Below are positions 26,667 to 36,274 of a DNA stretch of 64,000 bases, piece by piece. The translations under genes were made by a program, and so were the position numbers. The DNA comes from Verrucomicrobiales bacterium (GTDB lineage Bacteria; Verrucomicrobiota; Verrucomicrobiia; Verrucomicrobiales; DEV007): contig JAPYUT010000004.1 of NCBI GenBank assembly GCA_029940475.1, positions 51,342-115,341 on the forward strand, written 5' to 3'. The notes below the pieces were generated by a model, which ran no database searches, was not told where the DNA came from, and was given only the letters and a program-made list of their open reading frames with translations. Each line of letters starts with the position of its first letter. The stretch's first letter is position 1.

Positions 26667-27521
26667 ATGAAATTATCCAGCTACAATATTCGAATCTCTC
26701 TACTACATGCCGCAATGTCATTCATTTTGCTGCAATCCATCTCAGTGGCGTTGGCTGCCCCGCCTTCCAATCAGAAAATCAGCCTCGAAGAACGCGCATT
26801 GGAAACTAACCGTGATCTTCCCGGCGATTTTCACAAATACTATGGGCAGCGATCCACACTTTACCGCGACAAGGAACGGCGACTCGCAAAATTAGACCTC
26901 GATGGCGATATGAATTACGACGGGAAAATCGACAACTGGGATCCTGCCGATAATGGAGCGTTCCAGCAAACTCCACCTGGCCTCGTGTTGGGAGTTGGCG
27001 AGCTAAGTAAACTTATTCTTCGCCTGACGCCGTACCGTGTGGATTTTCGTGGGGAAGCAGTAGTTACTATGGAGGTCGCAGGAATTAACCGTTCTGTGAA
27101 AAGCGGCGAGTTCACTACTCTAAATGAAGAACTTTCCTCTACGGCAAAAGTTAAAATCTGGAAAGACATCTCCAAGACCGAATTACTAGTGGACTCGAGC
27201 CAACCGACAAAGCGATATTGCGAATGGGTAGTCGACGACACAAAATACCCCGCCAACCTACCCGGAATAGTGCCAAGAACTGTTTATATAGAAGGCATTT
27301 CCCCTTCCAGTAAGTTTACTGGAGACATACGTATTCTTGTAACCGTCTCCCATCGAGATCGTGGCAGTTCGCGTGAAAGCTTTACTGAGTCTCGGAAAAA
27401 ACTCATTAAAAGATTTCGCACTTCCTTCGATCATCTTCTGGTGACCGTGCAGGCAACCCCGCACAAAAAGGAATTCATCAACGCGAACGCGGAAAAAGTC
27501 TGGTCTACACCCTCCGATTGA
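26667..27521 (+). CDS. Secreted protein with a calcium-binding-like loop, function unknown
   Basis: A 284-residue protein with a signal peptide (about residues 1-30, ending SVALAAPPS). Near residues 76-95 the run DLDGDMNYDGKIDNWDPADN has the spacing of acidic residues seen in dockerin or EF-hand-like calcium loops. The rest is predicted mainly beta, with the strand-rich GEAVVTMEVAGINRSV. I recognise no enzyme family. It lies between the outer-membrane barrel and the Wza-like gene on the same strand, so a role at the cell surface with the polysaccharide is likely but not shown. Confidence 0.7.
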   Translation: MKLSSYNIRISLLHAAMSFILLQSISVALAAPPSNQKISLEERALETNRDLPGDFHKYYGQRSTLYRDKERRLAKLDLDGDMNYDGKIDNWDPADNGAFQQTPPGLVLGVGELSKLILRLTPYRVDFRGEAVVTMEVAGINRSVKSGEFTTLNEELSSTAKVKIWKDISKTELLVDSSQPTKRYCEWVVDDTKYPANLPGIVPRTVYIEGISPSSKFTGDIRILVTVSHRDRGSSRESFTESRKKLIKRFRTSFDHLLVTVQATPHKKEFINANAEKVWSTPSD

Positions 27522-27613
27522 AACTCCATTGAGGCAATTTCCCCTTGCCTGTTTGCTTGACCTTGATCATTGGCCCAAGCCTCCAAAATGCAATGACCGA
27601 AATCCTCACTCCC

Positions 27614-28303
27614 ATGACACCCATCCGAAAAATCCTTAGTTCCTTTGCCGCTATACTCGCGCTTGGTTGCACCATCCTTCATGTTGGATGCAACCAAGAA
27701 ACCCCTGCCATTGGAAATGCCATCATTAGGCCTTCTGATGCAACCGGAACAAAAAAGATCGACCCTGCCCTCAGAGACATATCAATTGGAGATCGAATCG
27801 AGATTTTTGTTAGGGAAGACTCAAGTTTCAATGAAATTTATTCGGTGAGAGAATCCGGTGATATCATTATTCCGAAAATTGGCAGGATTAAGGTTGCCGG
27901 ATTGTCTATTTCCCAAGCCGAAACCAAAATCAAAGAGAGTCTTGAGCCTGACCAATTGCAGATCGCCACAGTAATTGTCGACAGACTTCAATACCAGCAC
28001 CGCGCGCCATCTGGGCAGGCAAGCATGATTATTTACCTGACAGGCAAGGTAAGAGCGCCAGGGCAGCACAGTATTCCCATTACTGGCGAAATGCGTATTG
28101 GGCTGTACGAGGCTCTGTTGATAGGAGGAGGCGTCACCAAATTCGCCGACATCCAGAAAATCCATGCATTACGCACCGGAAAGGGTGGTCTAAAAACAAA
28201 AATCGCAATGAACGTCAGAGGGATAAATCAAGGCAAAAGTGCTGACATACCGGCTCAGGCAGGAGATATTATTGTCGTCCCGGAGCGAATATTCGGCTTC
28301 TAG
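27614..28303 (+). CDS. Polysaccharide export lipoprotein, Wza-like
   Basis: About 229 residues from ATG 27614 (ATG 27593 is also in frame). A hydrophobic N-terminus ends in a lipobox (ILHVGCNQ), so it is probably an outer-membrane lipoprotein. The polysaccharide-export domain follows (ISIGDRIEIFVREDSSFN, SGDIIIPKIGRIKVAGLS, AETKIKESL), then one SLBB-like module (IYLTGKVRAPGQHSI, LYEALLIGGGVTKFAD) and the closing DIIVVPERI. This is the OPX family that forms the outer-membrane pore for capsule and exopolysaccharide. It is shorter than E. coli Wza and lacks its C-terminal pore helix, hence the likely need for the separate barrel protein upstream. Confidence 0.9.
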   Translation: MTPIRKILSSFAAILALGCTILHVGCNQETPAIGNAIIRPSDATGTKKIDPALRDISIGDRIEIFVREDSSFNEIYSVRESGDIIIPKIGRIKVAGLSISQAETKIKESLEPDQLQIATVIVDRLQYQHRAPSGQASMIIYLTGKVRAPGQHSIPITGEMRIGLYEALLIGGGVTKFADIQKIHALRTGKGGLKTKIAMNVRGINQGKSADIPAQAGDIIVVPERIFGF

Positions 28304-28345
28304 TCAGGTTGTTTCACCGCCTGACATCAGCTGCCCAGAGAAATT

Positions 28346-30727
28346 GTGAGTTTAAATCCATCTAAAAAACAGAACTTCGACTCACAAGAGTTCATCGGCC
28401 GTGCATTGGGACTGGGGCGCTATAATCGACTCGTCGTCTTATTATGCTGCCTGTCAATAATGGCTGGTATCGTTTATTACGTTTACAGCGATGCGCTCTA
28501 CTATTCCAAGAGTCTTGTGAATGTGCAGGTTTACTCCTACGCGGTGGATGCAGAAGCTGGAGACCCCGGACGACAATCAATCGCGCGCACCAAACGCAAT
28601 CTAAAATACGAACTCGCGAATAAGCAAATGCTTAAGCGAGTAGCCACTAGTATGGGTTTGGTAGATCAAGAAACAAGCGCGAATCAAATCAAAGAACTAT
28701 ACGTTCCAAAATACAGAGCTGAACTGGAAAATAATGACCAGTATTCAATTGAAGTATATGCCACCAAACCCGAGATTGTCCGGCAGTTCACTCCTACGCT
28801 TATCGAGGAATTCACAGCCCACAAAAAGGAACTACACGAGCTTTCGCGAGAGAAAAAAATTGCAAGCTACAAGGCTGAACGTAATGCAATTGATGAGAAA
28901 CGTGATGCCCTGCTAATATCGAAAGCGCGATTCGAAAAAGACAACTCTTATGCTGACGTGGAGATCCTCCATGCCAGATTAAGTCAGGTTCCTGTTAATC
29001 TCGATTGGACAAAAGCCCGGTTGCTACAAGCTGAGAATGTTCGTGCACTGCTTACCAAAAACGATGCCAAAACTGAATTGCTGGGCAATCTCACTGCATT
29101 AACTTCTTTTTACACAGAGCAACCGATTGAAATCGGAAGACTGCGACGCAATTCAGAATCAGGAGAAATTGCCCCTCTTGCTCTAGACAAACAAGTGGCA
29201 AGCACCATTAAAGCTTTGCCCTCTACAAAAATTAATGCTTGGCAGGAACTGGCAAAGCAACGCCGTGTGACCGAAGAGAAAATCAGGGACGCGCTTAACT
29301 CGGGAGTCGGTCCCCAAAATTCGCTTGTAACCAACCTCGGAAGCAACATCAAAGAACTGACCTCAAAACTTGACATTGAACTGGAGCACCTGAGGCAGCA
29401 ATTTAAACTAGATTGCGCGAGCCTAGCTGAACGGCAAAAAGCAATGGAATCACGACTCACGGAATATTATGAGGTCACTAGCAAATGGGCGAAGCTTAAG
29501 CAAGACTATGAAGCCCTTGATAAAGGAGAATTAGAGTGGGGAACCCAGCGCAAGCTGTTGTCAGCAAGAATCGCATCCCTTGAATTCGGCGCAAAAAAAG
29601 AACGTTTTGAGCTACTTTTCGGCGGACATACGGTCATGCGGGACAAGATCCCCGTTTCTCCAGACAAGACAAAACTGCTGATCATCTCGCTAATTCTCGG
29701 AGTGGCGATGGGTATAGGACTGCCCACTCTTCTGCAGCTCTTTGACTCGAGCGCATCTCGACTTCAGCAGATCGAGAGTGCAACCGGGATGATTGGCCTT
29801 GGAATTGTCCCGCTGATGGAGAAATCAGAACTTGAAAACCTATCCCGTTCCCCAACTCTCGGTGCACAGATCCCAAATCAACTGTTGGAGAATTTTCGAA
29901 TTATACGCAGCAACATCGTGCTGCACCCAAACGCAGAGGGTCACACCCAAACCATCATGGTTACCAGCGCCAAACCCGCCGAAGGAAAAACCACGCAAGC
30001 CGCCAATATTGCATGGGCCTTCAATTCCATCGGGGAAAAAACACTACTGATCGATGCTGACTTGCGAAGAGGGCGAATTCATGAACTTACCAAGACTAAT
30101 AATACCGCAGGCATGACAACACTTTTGACGGGAGATGCCCGACCAGATCAGTTAATTCAGCGCTCAACTCTTGAGAACCTTCATGTGCTTCCTAGAGGCC
30201 CAGTGATCGCCGGCTCAACCGAAGTTCTTTCACAAAAATTCTTCGACGACTTAATTGCTGAATGGGCATCCCAATACGACAGAATAATAATTGATACACC
30301 CCCTGTATTAGGCCTGAGCGAAACAACCTCCATCCAGCGTGTTACTGATGGCGTTATCCTTGTTGTTCGTGCCGAAAAAACCCCGCAGAAAGATGTCGTT
30401 GATGCCGTTGAATTGCTCAAAAAATCCGGTGCGCATTTATTCGGTTTTGTTCTAAACGGAATCGACCTCTCAAAAAAAGCCAATTATTATCAATTTAACT
30501 ATTACTCTTCAGATTATTACGCATCACTGGATGACGTGGACGAACTCCTGGATCCTCCGAATCAAAAGGCAGACTACTTAATCCCCAAAGTTAATGTCCG
30601 TCCTCCCGCCGACACGGAACAGTTTGATTCCAAATCCTTACACCCCCCGTCAGTCGCGGATGACAATCTTCACAGTAAGTTCCATCCCCGTCCTGCCCAA
30701 CGTCCGAAAAGCAGAACGAATAATTAA
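28346..30727 (+). CDS. Polysaccharide co-polymerase/tyrosine autokinase, Wzc-like
   Basis: A 793-residue inner-membrane protein. It has transmembrane segments near residues 28-47 and 445-465 around a long periplasmic coiled-coil Wzz-like part, then a cytoplasmic BY-kinase. Walker A is SAKPAEGKTT (about residues 540-549), Walker A' LLIDADLRRG (about 568), and Walker B IIIDTPPVLG (about 648). A C-terminal tyrosine cluster, NYYQFNYYSSDYYA, holds six tyrosines (about 713-726), the expected autophosphorylation site. The family controls chain length and export with Wza. The start is GTG at 28346, 42 nt after the Wza-like gene. Beyond the tyrosines is an extra proline-rich tail of about 65 residues. 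Confidence 0.93.
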   Translation: MSLNPSKKQNFDSQEFIGRALGLGRYNRLVVLLCCLSIMAGIVYYVYSDALYYSKSLVNVQVYSYAVDAEAGDPGRQSIARTKRNLKYELANKQMLKRVATSMGLVDQETSANQIKELYVPKYRAELENNDQYSIEVYATKPEIVRQFTPTLIEEFTAHKKELHELSREKKIASYKAERNAIDEKRDALLISKARFEKDNSYADVEILHARLSQVPVNLDWTKARLLQAENVRALLTKNDAKTELLGNLTALTSFYTEQPIEIGRLRRNSESGEIAPLALDKQVASTIKALPSTKINAWQELAKQRRVTEEKIRDALNSGVGPQNSLVTNLGSNIKELTSKLDIELEHLRQQFKLDCASLAERQKAMESRLTEYYEVTSKWAKLKQDYEALDKGELEWGTQRKLLSARIASLEFGAKKERFELLFGGHTVMRDKIPVSPDKTKLLIISLILGVAMGIGLPTLLQLFDSSASRLQQIESATGMIGLGIVPLMEKSELENLSRSPTLGAQIPNQLLENFRIIRSNIVLHPNAEGHTQTIMVTSAKPAEGKTTQAANIAWAFNSIGEKTLLIDADLRRGRIHELTKTNNTAGMTTLLTGDARPDQLIQRSTLENLHVLPRGPVIAGSTEVLSQKFFDDLIAEWASQYDRIIIDTPPVLGLSETTSIQRVTDGVILVVRAEKTPQKDVVDAVELLKKSGAHLFGFVLNGIDLSKKANYYQFNYYSSDYYASLDDVDELLDPPNQKADYLIPKVNVRPPADTEQFDSKSLHPPSVADDNLHSKFHPRPAQRPKSRTNN

Positions 30728-30750
30728 TAGCTTCTGCCTCCCTCAAAAGC

Positions 30751-31878
30751 GTGGCTGCCCCCCTGAAAATCCTTCACGTTGTGGACTCCATGGGCGGCGG
30801 CGGCATGGAAAATGGCGTAGTCAATATTGCCCGCAACTTACCACGCGAAACATTTGATGTTAATGTTTGTTGTCTCCGTCGCGGCGGAGTTTTTGGCGAT
30901 CGTTTGCCTGTCCCCGGGAAATTACATGTCCTTAATAAACCTCCAGGTTTCTCGTTCTCCTGCATCCGGATGTTACGCCAGAAAATTTTTCAAATTAACC
31001 CTGACATCATCCACACCCACAACCTTGGACCGCTCATTTACACCTCCTTCGCTTCTTTCTTTGGACATAGTTGGCGAATTATTCACGGAGAACACGCGGA
31101 ATTAACGAAGGATGAATTAATAATAAGAAGAAAATTTGCGCGTAAAATTATGTATAAGGGCTGCCGTTGTGTCCATACTGTATCAAGCCAGTTGCAAAAT
31201 GATCTCATTGAACTCGGATTCACGAGGAATAACATCTGCACTATCCTTAACGGAGTTGACACGAATACATTTATCCCCGCCCCTGATAAAAAAACGGCAA
31301 AACAACACCTTGCGATTCCCGGGCTTTCTTCTGATGATTTTATTATTGGATCAGTAGGACGGTTTGGAACATTCAAACGTCACGCTCTTCTTGTGTCAGC
31401 CTTTGATGAATTAGCCTCCCTGCACAAAAACGTGATGCTAATTCTTGCCGGAGATGACGGTCCAGGAAAATACCAAGTGTTGCAACAAATCTCAGCATGC
31501 AGGCATAATAATCGGATTCAATGGCTCGGATTCCAAAAAAACATTGTTCCCTTCTATCAGGGAATGGATTTATTGGTAGCCCCATCAATAAATGAAGGCA
31601 TGTCCAATGCCGTCTTGGAGGCAATGGCATGCGAGGTGCCCGTCCTCGCAAACACAGCTTGCGGAAATTCTGAAATTCTAGCCGACTCAGAAGGAGGAAC
31701 GCTGGCATCGATGGAAAATCCATCTGAACTCACCCAGTTGCTCTCTTCTCAATTCAAAAACAGGGACACCCTTGCTGAAAAAGGCATTGCCGCACGCAAA
31801 ACAGTCACCACGCGATTCTCTATTGAGCAAATGACCACAAATTACAGCAATCTTTATCAACAGGTTGCGCAGCAGTAG
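30751..31878 (+). CDS. Glycosyltransferase family 4
   Basis: A 375-residue GT-B enzyme. The N-terminal GGGGMENGVVNIA glycine-rich loop, the middle SVGRFGTFKRH strand that begins the donor domain, and the E-x7-E motif region (PSINEGMSNAVLEAMACEVPVL) are all present. It should add one sugar from a nucleotide-sugar to the lipid-linked repeat unit, retaining configuration, at the cytoplasmic face. The start is GTG at 30751, 23 nt after the autokinase, so it is probably in that operon. Donor and acceptor cannot be told from sequence. Confidence 0.92.
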   Translation: MAAPLKILHVVDSMGGGGMENGVVNIARNLPRETFDVNVCCLRRGGVFGDRLPVPGKLHVLNKPPGFSFSCIRMLRQKIFQINPDIIHTHNLGPLIYTSFASFFGHSWRIIHGEHAELTKDELIIRRKFARKIMYKGCRCVHTVSSQLQNDLIELGFTRNNICTILNGVDTNTFIPAPDKKTAKQHLAIPGLSSDDFIIGSVGRFGTFKRHALLVSAFDELASLHKNVMLILAGDDGPGKYQVLQQISACRHNNRIQWLGFQKNIVPFYQGMDLLVAPSINEGMSNAVLEAMACEVPVLANTACGNSEILADSEGGTLASMENPSELTQLLSSQFKNRDTLAEKGIAARKTVTTRFSIEQMTTNYSNLYQQVAQQ

Positions 31879-31909
31879 AACGGACAATAAACACAAGGGG
31901 ACAGCAGGT

Positions 31910-33277
31910 TTAGAATGTCTCCAGTATGTAATCCCATAAGCGCAGAGTGGCATATGTCAGCGCAACTGAGACGGCACAATCTAATAAGCCAAAGCGATTC
32001 CACGGCAAGTCCCGTTTCATCTTCAGTGGAGCAGCACCAGCGTCATGAGATAATGGTTCCTGGCCAATCTCTGCCATTGATTCATGTTGAGGAGGGACGA
32101 CTTCACAATGAATAGCAGTTTGACTTTCCTCCTTCGTATTATGTAAGCGATGGAGCGCTGCGCAGACAGCTGCGATCAGAAAATACTCAACATAGTAAGA
32201 CCGGTCGATCATCCATCCTGAAATAATGTATCCAGCAAGCATTACGAGCAAAACCCTCCGCAATCGTTCCACCTCAACACTCTGGCTTCTCAGAGTAAAC
32301 AGTGACCTTAACGAGCACCACATAATCGCCCAGTAAAGAAATAGCCCGGGATATCCAAGATCCGCCGCAACACGCACATAACAACTGTGTGTCGCTTTTT
32401 TTGAAGTTTCCCCTTCATATGAAATATAAGCATCAAATTTTTTCCATCCCGCGCCATTCATTTCCCTGCGTGCTGCCGTCCTCGCAATTTCCCATGCCAT
32501 AATTCTTCCCTGGATCCCCTCATCAGAACGGATATCTAAATTCATTCTGGGAAGAGTTGAAAGTAGTGCCGTAACGCTGGAAAAAAGGAACAACGTCACC
32601 AAAACCTGCACCAACCTTCCCCGCCCAAGAACAAGTGCAAATGCCACCAAAATAGTCCCGGCAAGAAATGCACCCCGGGATTCAGCACAATAAACGCAAT
32701 AACCCGCCATCAACAGGAGTGGAATCGCCTGCAGACGCCTCACTATCCCACTTCTCCATACCATAAGGAAATAACACACCGGGAGGGCAACTATTACAGT
32801 ATGCGCAAGCGAATTGGGATTGCCGTGAATCCAGGTGCCAAGTGCCAGTCGCCCTTTAAAATACTCAGTCATTTCCACCGCCCCTGTTAAATCAAAGCCA
32901 TATAGACTCATTACGCCCAATCCCGCGACAGTCATAAGCATGGCAAGCCACAACCTCAGATAGATCGTAATGCGCCACTCACTGTCCAAGGCCTCAAGCG
33001 TAACCCAGTAAAAGACAGCAAGGGGAATGAAGCCGGTGAGAGCTTCGTTAAAATCCGGAGCAGTGAAAAGTATGTAGCCTCCGTATAAAAACATCAACCA
33101 GTTGTGCGGAGTCTTGAAATGACGCGCCGTGAGCCTAGTGCGCCGCCCTAACAAAACAGCCGCCACGCCAATGATGGCAATCGGCTGTATTACATTGGTT
33201 CCAGCAAAACCCGGAACCCAATCCTGAGGCCTAATGTAGTAAATGACAAGAATTGCGCCTACAGCGAAGAAGTCCAT
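31910..33277 (-). CDS. O-antigen ligase/Wzy-like polymerase
   Basis: A 455-residue polytopic membrane protein with about ten hydrophobic segments and a large loop of about 70 residues near 260-330. The stretches GRLALGTWIHGNPNSLAHTV and GWKKFDAYISYEGETSKKATH followed by YPGLFLYWAI match the Wzy_C/O-antigen ligase group. With a flippase and a Wzc-like protein encoded in the same locus, polymerisation of the repeat unit is the likely role. A cytoplasmic C-terminal tail of about 70 residues precedes a final hydrophobic segment. Its 3' end converges with the GT4 gene 31 nt away. Confidence 0.85.
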   Translation of the reverse strand: MDFFAVGAILVIYYIRPQDWVPGFAGTNVIQPIAIIGVAAVLLGRRTRLTARHFKTPHNWLMFLYGGYILFTAPDFNEALTGFIPLAVFYWVTLEALDSEWRITIYLRLWLAMLMTVAGLGVMSLYGFDLTGAVEMTEYFKGRLALGTWIHGNPNSLAHTVIVALPVCYFLMVWRSGIVRRLQAIPLLLMAGYCVYCAESRGAFLAGTILVAFALVLGRGRLVQVLVTLFLFSSVTALLSTLPRMNLDIRSDEGIQGRIMAWEIARTAARREMNGAGWKKFDAYISYEGETSKKATHSCYVRVAADLGYPGLFLYWAIMWCSLRSLFTLRSQSVEVERLRRVLLVMLAGYIISGWMIDRSYYVEYFLIAAVCAALHRLHNTKEESQTAIHCEVVPPQHESMAEIGQEPLSHDAGAAPLKMKRDLPWNRFGLLDCAVSVALTYATLRLWDYILETF

Positions 33278-33331
33278 ATCACTGCAAAATCAAAGCTACG
33301 AAAGTCCAGATATTCCTGTTCGCAAGCCGCC

Positions 33332-33347
33332 TTGCTTAAATAAGCAA
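33332..33347. repeat. Inverted repeat between sugar-phosphate transferase and polymerase genes
   Basis: TTGCTTA and TAAGCAA form 7-bp arms around AA. It lies 55 nt beyond the stop of the phosphoglycosyltransferase gene and upstream of the polymerase start, both on the minus strand. No T-run follows, so it may be an operator or RNA-processing hairpin as well as a weak terminator. Confidence 0.35.
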
Positions 33348-33401
33348 ACCCCAATCTTCATCGCAAACATATGATGACGGATAACCGGAACAAATTCCCC
33401 A

Positions 33402-34865
33402 TCACTTGATCCTCCCAATCTCTTCGATGTCACGCATTTCAAACGCCCGGCGAAGAGAATTACTAAATTTACCAAGAATAACTCCCTGCTGTTTTTTTGC
33501 TCCGCCAAAAAAAACCGTCCTGATGGTATCCAGCAGCACAAAACAATCCAGCAATATCCCCATATGCTTCATATAATAGAGGTCATATTCAAGTTTGCGC
33601 TCCGCGTCCTCTGTCGTCGACCCATACCGATAATTAACTTGAGCCCATCCGGTAATGCCGGGTTGCACCATCACTCGCTCAGGAAAACAGGGGATATCCA
33701 TGCTCAACTGATCAATAAACTCCTGACGTTCCGGCCTTGGCCCAACAAAGGACATATCCCCTTTTAACACCATCCACAGTTGAGGGATCTCATCCAGCCT
33801 GAACCTACGTAATATTGAACCTATTACAGTGAGACGCTTGTCATCTACTGAACTCCACCGCGGGCCATCCTCTTCAGCGTCCATTCCCATGGTGCGCAAT
33901 TTGACCATATTAAATTGACGCCCAAAGCGTCCACACCGCATCTGGCTGTAGAATACCGGCCCACGTGATGTCAGCTTCACTGCAACCATGCTTAGAATCA
34001 GAACAGGCAGGGATGCCGCCAGGAAAAATAATGACACCAGTATATCGAATGCCCTTTTCAGTTTGCGGACATAAAAAAGCCTCGGTTGACCGGAGCATTG
34101 CAGCAACCACTCAGAAGTAACCAGCCTGAGAGGAACTGCTTGGAAGAACTCCTCACAAATATCTGCCAGAGAAAATACAGTTACTCCAGAATAACGCAGT
34201 CGCCGAATCTTACTCATCACCGCACTGCTCTCCAAGGTTCCAGGAGGGCAAAGCAAACAACTAATCTGATGTTTTTTCATTACCGCTTCTGCATCTTCCA
34301 AATTGCCAAGCCAATCATCTCGACCCACAAGGGAATACCCTGCCACGGTGATCATCCCGACAAATTCTGTATGGTGCTGATCAACCCCCTGTATCAGTCC
34401 CGCCTCCTGCTCGTGTAATTTCCGGGATGCCAGGCACGCCAACCGCTCTCTAAATCTTCCCCCTCGGCGAAATAAATACCAATGGTGGACAAAAACAAAA
34501 GCGACGACAAAAGGAACACTAATCAACAACACCCCCCTGCCTATACGAGCCGAATAGTCAATTGACCCGTACCCAAGCATAACGAGAAGACCAACACTAA
34601 GCGCGACTACAATAAGTGAATTTCGAACAAAGCGATTCCTGCGCAAGGCATACAGGGAATACAAGCCAGCTATATAAAGGGTAGCTCCCACTGCGCAAGC
34701 AGCGAGCAAGATTGCCGGCATGTAATCCATCAGTCGTGACGGCAGCCAAGTTTCGAAACGCAATGATGTTGCAAACACAAAAGCCGTTGCGACCAATCCA
34801 ATGTCAATCATCAGATGCCGACAGACATGGGTCCAATGCTTTTGGTTTCTATGATCGTTTGGCAC
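33402..34865 (-). CDS. Polyprenyl-phosphate sugar-1-phosphate transferase (WbaP/WcaJ-like)
   Basis: A 487-residue initiating enzyme that transfers a hexose-1-phosphate to undecaprenyl phosphate. Four transmembrane helices lie in the first 125 residues, followed by a soluble Rossmann-like region. A reentrant helix and the catalytic bacterial-transferase domain start near residue 270 (KRAFDILVSLFFLAASLP). Catalytic signatures are VKLRTMGMDAEEDG, RLDEIPQLWMVLKGDMSFVG and PGITGWAQVNYRYG. It is the committing step for the polysaccharide. The start is a GTG at 34865 preceded by AGAG. About 120 nt separate its end from the polymerase gene. Confidence 0.93.
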   Translation of the reverse strand: MPNDHRNQKHWTHVCRHLMIDIGLVATAFVFATSLRFETWLPSRLMDYMPAILLAACAVGATLYIAGLYSLYALRRNRFVRNSLIVVALSVGLLVMLGYGSIDYSARIGRGVLLISVPFVVAFVFVHHWYLFRRGGRFRERLACLASRKLHEQEAGLIQGVDQHHTEFVGMITVAGYSLVGRDDWLGNLEDAEAVMKKHQISCLLCPPGTLESSAVMSKIRRLRYSGVTVFSLADICEEFFQAVPLRLVTSEWLLQCSGQPRLFYVRKLKRAFDILVSLFFLAASLPVLILSMVAVKLTSRGPVFYSQMRCGRFGRQFNMVKLRTMGMDAEEDGPRWSSVDDKRLTVIGSILRRFRLDEIPQLWMVLKGDMSFVGPRPERQEFIDQLSMDIPCFPERVMVQPGITGWAQVNYRYGSTTEDAERKLEYDLYYMKHMGILLDCFVLLDTIRTVFFGGAKKQQGVILGKFSNSLRRAFEMRDIEEIGRIK

Positions 34866-34890
34866 CTCTAGGGGAAAACACTTTAGCTAT

Positions 34891-34896
34891 ATTATA
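34891..34896 (-). promoter_or_regulatory. Possible -10 element (TATAAT)
   Basis: TATAAT on the minus strand, 25 nt before the GTG of the phosphoglycosyltransferase gene. No good -35 hexamer stands 17 nt upstream, so this is a weak candidate for an internal promoter between two minus-strand exopolysaccharide genes. Confidence 0.25.
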
Positions 34897-34926
34897 AACA
34901 ACAGCCCCGAGGGATTTTTTCTTTTA

Positions 34927-36219
34927 TCACAATTTCCGCACCTGACGCAAGGAAGAAATATGATCCATGGATTGATCTGCCTCGCGCGACCCTTTATCCT
35001 TGGCATTTATCAAGCAATCAATGATTTGGGCATATTTTTGAGCGCACTCCCCCCATGAAAATCGTGAGTCGCCAATAGCAGTTTGAGTTCGTGAATCAAC
35101 TTGGTTAAGTTGCCTCACAATAGCACTGACATACCCTTTTATATCGCCAGTGGGAACCAGGCACCCGAGTTCCGGCCTGTTTACCAATTCCCCAATCCCG
35201 CCGACATCCGACGCCACAACCGGCAAACCTGATGCCAGGGCTTCGATGACCACATTGGGCAAGCCCTCATTGTGACTGGCAAGGCAAAGGCAAGCAGAAA
35301 CCCCCATCCATCTGGCCACATTTTCAGAATCAAGAGGCCCGGTAAATACAACACGATCGGTTATCCCAAGACTTTCCGCAATCCTCGCCAATCGAGACTT
35401 TAACGGCCCATTTCCAATCATGGTCAAAATTACTTTATCGTCAATCCTCCTTGAGGAAAAGGCTTTCAACAAAAATTCCGGATTCTTAACCGGAAGAAAA
35501 TTGCCTACAAAAACTATCACTTTAGCATCACGCGCCAAACCCAACTGTTGACGACAAACCTCTCTATCTCGAGGATAAAAAATCGATTGATTTACACCGT
35601 TATGAATTGAATGAACCTTACCGGAATCCGCTCCTGCAATTGTCAGAAGGCGCGCCAGTTCATCGCTTCTGGCAATAACCGCGCCACTTTTCTCCACTGC
35701 ATCCATAATCAACTTCCTGCGCAGAGGATGCTTAATATATTGATGGGTGTCAGTTCCCTGGGTAATTAGAACCAACGGCACTCCAGATCCTCGAATAATG
35801 GAAGAAACCGCACATCCGTCAGGGTAAAGCCATGAGCAAAGAATACTATCTATACCACCCTGCCGGATAAGGCTAGAGATGGGACGCCTCAATCGCATTC
35901 GCATCAACCGATGATTGAAATGGCTTCCGAAGAAAGGCACATAGGGAACCTCAATGAAATGAGGCTGAAATGCCTTATCGATCTCACGTGGCATCAACTT
36001 AACAGATGTAGATCGGTAGAGTGAGGACGCCTTAAGAGATGGCCTAGGACAGATTACCCGGACATCGAAGAAATCACGCAACTGGTGCAATAAGGTTGCG
36101 TTATCCAGGCCAAGGTAAGGTGCAGTTGAATCAGGAAACAGGTTCGACACAAACAGTATTCGTGACTTCCGTTCTCCGATCCGGTTAACTGCTTCAATTT
36201 GCGGCACTTTATCCATCAT
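34927..36219 (-). CDS. Glycosyltransferase family 4
   Basis: A 430-residue GT-B enzyme. The N-terminal domain begins ILFVSNLFPDSTAPYLGLDN. The donor domain begins VIVFVGNFLPVKNPEFLLKAF, and the E-x7-E region reads HNEGLPNVVIEALASGLPVVA. It is of the WsaF/capsule type and should extend the lipid-linked oligosaccharide. The gene is 61 nt upstream of the initiating transferase on the same strand and 55 nt after the sulfotransferase gene. Two adjacent ATGs (36219, 36216) are equally possible starts. The sugar donor is unknown. Confidence 0.92.
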   Translation of the reverse strand: MMDKVPQIEAVNRIGERKSRILFVSNLFPDSTAPYLGLDNATLLHQLRDFFDVRVICPRPSLKASSLYRSTSVKLMPREIDKAFQPHFIEVPYVPFFGSHFNHRLMRMRLRRPISSLIRQGGIDSILCSWLYPDGCAVSSIIRGSGVPLVLITQGTDTHQYIKHPLRRKLIMDAVEKSGAVIARSDELARLLTIAGADSGKVHSIHNGVNQSIFYPRDREVCRQQLGLARDAKVIVFVGNFLPVKNPEFLLKAFSSRRIDDKVILTMIGNGPLKSRLARIAESLGITDRVVFTGPLDSENVARWMGVSACLCLASHNEGLPNVVIEALASGLPVVASDVGGIGELVNRPELGCLVPTGDIKGYVSAIVRQLNQVDSRTQTAIGDSRFSWGECAQKYAQIIDCLINAKDKGSREADQSMDHISSLRQVRKL

Positions 36220-36274
36220 CTAAGGCGCAAAGCCGCCGGCACGCCACAATACCCGATTGCTTCCATTCAAGACA

